From the NCBI RefSeq assembly GCF_000214375.1, contig NC_015578.1:1054001-1118000 (forward strand): DNA of 64,000 nt, read 5' to 3'. Within the stretch, counting starts at the first letter, position 1. Each line of letters begins with the position of its first letter. Below are positions 60,611 to 64,000 of this stretch, one piece after another. Below the pieces are notes generated by a model. The model was not told the origin of the DNA and ran no database searches. It saw only the letters and a program-made list of their open reading frames with translations. The stretch comes from Treponema primitia ZAS-2. GTDB taxonomy: Bacteria > Spirochaetota > Spirochaetia > Treponematales > Breznakiellaceae. The translations under genes and the position numbers were made by a program.

Positions 60611-61963
60611 CTATGCGCTGAATGGGAAAGCCAGGATGATATTTTTAAACAGCGTTACTGAGCGGTCAATCTCCGATTTAGTAATCGTCATGGGCGGGTT
60701 AAAGTAAAGCACATCCTCTAGGGGCCGCAGTAAAAGCCCCTCTTTAAGGGCGGCCTTGTAAATTTGGTAGCCCGTCCGCTGTGCCCCGTCAAAGGCCTCT
60801 TTTGTGTCCCGGTCCTTCACCAGTTCCAGGGCATTGATGAGCCCTATATGGCGTATCTCCCCCACATGGGGATGATCCGCGAATACCTTGGCCAGTTCGC
60901 CGTGCAGGTATACTGCGGTTTCTGCGGCCCTGTCCAGTACCCGGTCCCGTTCCAGGATTTTCAGGACCGCTATGGCCGCGGAGGCCGCCAGGGGATTGCC
61001 GCTGTAGGTGTGGCTGTGCATGAACGCCCTGCCCTGGGCATAGTCGGCGTAGAAGGCGTTGTAGATTTTTTCCGTGGTCACCGTGATAGCCATGGGGAGG
61101 TAGCCCCCGGTGAGGCTTTTGGAGATACACATAATATCCGGGCTTATGCCTGCATGATCGCAGGCGAACAGTTTTCCTGTGCGCCCGAATCCTGTGGCTA
61201 TCTCGTCAACAATCAGGTGTATCCCATAACGGTCACAGGCAGCCCTGAGTTTTTGCAGGTACTCCGCCGGGTATATACGCATCCCCGCCGCGCATTGCAC
61301 CAGGGGCTCAACGATAAAGGCGGCGGTTTCCCCGGCGTGCTTTTCCATAAGGGCTTCGGCCTTTTCAAAACATTGGGTCCCGCAGCTCTCCCGGGTCTTG
61401 CCATAGGAGCAGCGGTAACAGTCGGGCCCCTCCACCCGCAGTACATCCAGGAGCAGGGGTTTGTAAATTTTTGAAAATATGTCGGTTCCCCCGGTAGAAA
61501 GGGCCCCCAGGGTCTCGCCGTGGTAAGCTTCGCTCAGGGCCATGAAGCGCTTCTTTTCCGGCTTTCCGGTCTGGTAGTGATACTGAAAGCTCATCTTCAG
61601 AGCGCTTTCTACTGAAGAGGATCCGTTGTCAGCGAAGTTGAATTTGCTAAGTCCCGGGGGTACAATCGCTGCAAGACGCTCGCATAACTCTATGGCTGGC
61701 TCATGGGAAAAATTGGCGAAGATAACGTGCTCCAGTTTGTCCAGCTGCGCCTTTATGGCTTCGTTAATCTCAGGGTTACAGTGCCCCAGGAGGTTACACC
61801 ACCAGGAGCTGATAATATCGATGTATTCTTTGCCATTGGTATCGTAGAGGTAGAGGCCTCGGGCGTGATCCACCACAATAGGCGGCAGTTCTTCGTAATC
61901 CTTCATCTGGGAACAGGGGTGCCAGATATGGCGCAGATCCCTTTCCTGCAATGGGTCCATCAT
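60611..61963 (-). CDS. bioA: Adenosylmethionine-8-amino-7-oxononanoate aminotransferase
   Basis: The 450-residue class III aminotransferase has DLRHIWHPCSQMKDYE, SSWWCNLLGH, the PLP region CISKSLTGGYLPMA and YSGNPLAASAAIAVL. It uses S-adenosylmethionine as amino donor. A Cys-rich loop CYRCSYGKTRESCGTQC could bind metal and is uncommon. It overlaps no neighbour but is six bases from bioD. Confidence 0.92.
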   Translation of the reverse strand: MMDPLQERDLRHIWHPCSQMKDYEELPPIVVDHARGLYLYDTNGKEYIDIISSWWCNLLGHCNPEINEAIKAQLDKLEHVIFANFSHEPAIELCERLAAIVPPGLSKFNFADNGSSSVESALKMSFQYHYQTGKPEKKRFMALSEAYHGETLGALSTGGTDIFSKIYKPLLLDVLRVEGPDCYRCSYGKTRESCGTQCFEKAEALMEKHAGETAAFIVEPLVQCAAGMRIYPAEYLQKLRAACDRYGIHLIVDEIATGFGRTGKLFACDHAGISPDIMCISKSLTGGYLPMAITVTTEKIYNAFYADYAQGRAFMHSHTYSGNPLAASAAIAVLKILERDRVLDRAAETAVYLHGELAKVFADHPHVGEIRHIGLINALELVKDRDTKEAFDGAQRTGYQIYKAALKEGLLLRPLEDVLYFNPPMTITKSEIDRSVTLFKNIILAFPFSA

Positions 61964-61969
61964 TACTCC

Positions 61970-62668
61970 TTAAAAGAGCGCCCCTAGCAGGGAATCGCTA
62001 ATAGTGATAGTTTCGGCATTTTCTTCTATACAGACCAGTACCGGCAGGCCTGTGAGTTTTTCTATCGTAATTTTATTGTCTTCATGCAGGGTGTTCCCAG
62101 GCAGGAAGCGGTTGATGATAAAGCCCCTGACCCGAAGACTTAAATGTTCAGCGTAGGAGGCGGTGAGGACAGCTCCGTTGATACCCCCCAGCGCCGGGGG
62201 GACCACGATCAGGATATCAAGGGACAGGGCTTTGATAATATCCGTGAGCATAATCTGTTTTTCGCCGTCCATGCGTATGGGGCAGACAATGCCCCCGCTC
62301 CCCTCGGCTACCATGTAGTCATGCCGGGCCGCCTGGGCGGTGTAATCGGCGCGGATCTTTTCCAGTTCCGCAGGATTGCCTTCGATTTGCGCGGCCAGGT
62401 GGGGGGAGTAGGGGTGTTCGTACACATAGGACACGGTTTCCTCTGCCGGAGTTTTCAGTCCCGCTATGCGCCGCACATATTCTGCGTCCCCGGGGATGAG
62501 CCGGCCCTGCTCTTTTTCCGCGCCGCTCAGGGCCGCCTTGTAATACCCCGCGTCGAGGCCCCGCTGAAGGATGCCCTTCAACAATAGTGCGGAGACAAAG
62601 GTTTTCCCCGTGTCGGTTCCCGTAGCGCTGATAAAAATACCCTTAGTTTTTTTCGTGTTTGAAGTCAT
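61970..62668 (-). CDS. bioD: Dethiobiotin synthetase
   Basis: The 232-residue protein has the P-loop SATGTDTGKTFVSALL, VAEGSGGIVCPI and LGGINGAVLTASYAEH. It forms dethiobiotin ring from DAPA, CO2 and ATP. No ribosome binding site precedes the ATG; a TATACT box (62677-62682) is eight bases upstream, so the transcript may be leaderless. Biotin synthase BioB is not in the window. Confidence 0.92.
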   Translation of the reverse strand: MTSNTKKTKGIFISATGTDTGKTFVSALLLKGILQRGLDAGYYKAALSGAEKEQGRLIPGDAEYVRRIAGLKTPAEETVSYVYEHPYSPHLAAQIEGNPAELEKIRADYTAQAARHDYMVAEGSGGIVCPIRMDGEKQIMLTDIIKALSLDILIVVPPALGGINGAVLTASYAEHLSLRVRGFIINRFLPGNTLHEDNKITIEKLTGLPVLVCIEENAETITISDSLLGALF

Positions 62669-62687
62669 TAATACTGAGTATAAACCT

Positions 62688-62721
62688 AAAAAAAAGGGGT
62701 GGAAAGGTCATTTCCACCCCT
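62688..62721 (-). terminator. Rho-independent terminator of PEP carboxykinase gene
   Basis: On the minus strand an 11-base-pair stem (AGGGGTGGAAA and complement, 62695-62721) is followed by eight T. It separates the carboxykinase from bioD. Confidence 0.88.
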
Positions 62722-62735
62722 CTGTTAAAAATTAC

Positions 62736-64000
62736 TTATGCGTTAAGCCGTTTTTCGATGGCGTCCAGTTCCGAATACAGTTCCTTGGGGAGCTTGTCGC
62801 CGAACTTAGGATAGTGGTTCTGCCGCACGTCGGCAATTTCCTTTTTCCAGCCTTCGATGTCCACGTTGAGGATCTCCTTCATGTCCGCCTCGCTTACCCC
62901 CGCAGGGCGCTCGATAGCGTCCGGTGTGGGGAGTATACCGATGGGAGTGTCCACGAATTTACCCTTGTTGTCACAGCGGTCGAAGATCCAGGCCAGGACC
63001 CGGGAATTTTCGCCGTACCCGGGCCAGATGAATTTGCCCGCATCATTTTTGCGGAACCAGTTGACGAAGAATATCTTGGGCAGCTTGGACTCGTCGTGGG
63101 TCTGGCCCAGTTTGATCCAATGCTTGAAGTAGTCCCCCATGTGGTAGCCGCAGAAGGGCAGCATGGCAAAGGGGTCCCGGCGTATGGTGCCGGCCTGAAC
63201 GTCCAGGGCAGCGGCGGTTACTTCGGAGCCCACGATGGAGCCCATGAACACCCCGTGAATCCAGCTTTTGGCCTGGTTTACCAGGGGGATGGTCTTGGGA
63301 CGGCGGCCGCCGAAGAGGAAAGCGCTGATGGGCACACCCTTGGGGTCCTCCCACTCGTCGGCAATAGCCGGGCACTGTTTGGCCGGGCCGGTGAACCGGG
63401 AATTGGGGTGGGCCGCGGGTTTCTGGTCCTTGTTGCTCTTGTCCTGGACCCAGGGATTGCCGTTCCAGTCGATGAGTTTTCCGGGAGCATCGTAGCCTAT
63501 CCCTTCCCACCACACGTTTTTGTCCTCCGTCAGGGCGACGTTGGTGTAGATGGTGTTGCTCTTGATGGTATCCATGGCGTTTTTGTTGGAGTCGTTGTTG
63601 GTGCCCGGGGCCACGCCGAAGAAGCCCGCTTCCGGGTTGATGGCATAGAGCCGGCCGTCTTCCTTAAACTTCATCCAGGCGATATCGTCGCCCACGGTCT
63701 GTACTTTCCAGCCCGGGATGGTGGGGATGAGCATGGCCAGGTTGGTCTTGCCGCAGGCCGAGGGGAAGGCGCCGGTGATGTACTTTACTTCGCCCTGGGG
63801 GTTGGTGAGCTTGAGGATCAGCATGTGTTCCGCCAGCCAGCCTTCGTCCCGGGCCAGTACCGAGGCGATGCGGAGGGCCAGGCACTTTTTGCCCAGCAGG
63901 GCGTTTCCGCCGTAGCCCGAGCCGTAGGACCAGATTTCCCGGGTTTCCGGGAAGTGGGAGATGTACTTTTTGTCCACCGGGGCGCAGGGCCAGACCCCGT
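62736..64000 (-). CDS. pckG: Phosphoenolpyruvate carboxykinase (GTP), partial
   Basis: The frame runs off the window at 64000, so the N-terminal third (about 180-200 of some 600 residues) is missing; in-frame [11 protein letters not shown] is read at the edge. Visible motifs are [16 protein letters not shown], the P-loop [23 protein letters not shown] and NWFRK. GTP-type PEPCK interconverts oxaloacetate and PEP. In an acetogen it may serve anabolic replenishment. Confidence 0.93.
   Translation of the reverse strand, partial: GVWPCAPVDKKYISHFPETREIWSYGSGYGGNALLGKKCLALRIASVLARDEGWLAEHMLILKLTNPQGEVKYITGAFPSACGKTNLAMLIPTIPGWKVQTVGDDIAWMKFKEDGRLYAINPEAGFFGVAPGTNNDSNKNAMDTIKSNTIYTNVALTEDKNVWWEGIGYDAPGKLIDWNGNPWVQDKSNKDQKPAAHPNSRFTGPAKQCPAIADEWEDPKGVPISAFLFGGRRPKTIPLVNQAKSWIHGVFMGSIVGSEVTAAALDVQAGTIRRDPFAMLPFCGYHMGDYFKHWIKLGQTHDESKLPKIFFVNWFRKNDAGKFIWPGYGENSRVLAWIFDRCDNKGKFVDTPIGILPTPDAIERPAGVSEADMKEILNVDIEGWKKEIADVRQNHYPKFGDKLPKELYSELDAIEKRLNA

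Overview
The window looks like chromosomal DNA of an acetogenic spirochaete, most likely a termite-gut Treponema close to T. primitia. The basis is the gene set: an almost complete methyl/carbonyl-branch acetyl-CoA pathway (CODH, ACS, CoFeSP, methyltransferase, activators), a hydrogen-dependent CO2 reductase (HDCR) type cluster of formate dehydrogenase, [FeFe]-hydrogenase and ferredoxin-like subunits, and paired Cys and Sec formate dehydrogenases, an arrangement known from T. primitia. The species name is inference. No rRNA, CRISPR array or insertion sequence was found; the only tRNA is tRNA-Sec.

Layout. 1-8.6 kb is an AT-rich accessory island, all on the minus strand: the start of a type ISP restriction-modification enzyme, an S24-type repressor, GIY-YIG-like, NADAR, PD-(D/E)xK-like, HEPN-like and Abi-alpha-like proteins, several small unknown genes and one apparently frameshifted gene. 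8.6-17.5 kb holds a UPF0175 antitoxin-like gene, molybdopterin cofactor genes (moeA, mobB, mobA) and the HDCR operon with the Cys-type FdhF. 17.5-22.2 kb is a minus-strand operon for a polar amino-acid (perhaps cystine) ABC transporter, a double-cubane-cluster protein and its activator ATPase, preceded by a small ORF interrupted by UGA. 22.4-29.3 kb is a complete selenium module: selA, selB, a cysteine desulfurase/selenocysteine lyase-like enzyme, yedF, selD, a DUF3343 gene and tRNA-Sec. 29.5-33.1 kb holds an NCS1-type transporter and the selenocysteine-containing fdhF with an in-frame UGA. 33.2-48.0 kb is the acetyl-CoA synthesis region: MoxR ATPase, VWA/metallopeptidase-like protein, CoFeSP activator, DUF3786 protein, CODH, CooC-like ATPase, ACS, both CoFeSP subunits, methyltransferase, a histidine-rich protein and a CooT-like protein. 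48-64 kb is more ordinary: polA, a chemotaxis receptor, a tandem HD-GYP protein divergent from a hybrid histidine kinase and a response regulator, an ion transporter, the biotin operon bioD-bioA-bioW-bioF and GTP-type PEP carboxykinase (cut by the window end).

How it works together: H2 plus CO2 is turned into formate by the HDCR, using either the Cys or the Sec FdhF; the selenium module supplies Sec; moeA/mobA/mobB and fdhD supply and activate the molybdenum or tungsten cofactor; CODH/ACS makes acetyl-CoA from CO and the methyl group delivered by AcsE and CoFeSP; the His-rich, CooT-like and CooC-like proteins probably handle nickel.

The most unusual signal is a short nested palindromic repeat, confined to about 10.6-26.6 kb, that lies inside reading frames. 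It adds in-frame peptide to MobB, SelA and the desulfurase, supplies the N-terminus of the ABC ATPase, and apparently the 3' end and stop codon of mobA. Second is the UGA-interrupted small ORF overlapping the amino-acid permease start. Third is a series of strong hairpins between CODH/ACS cistrons.
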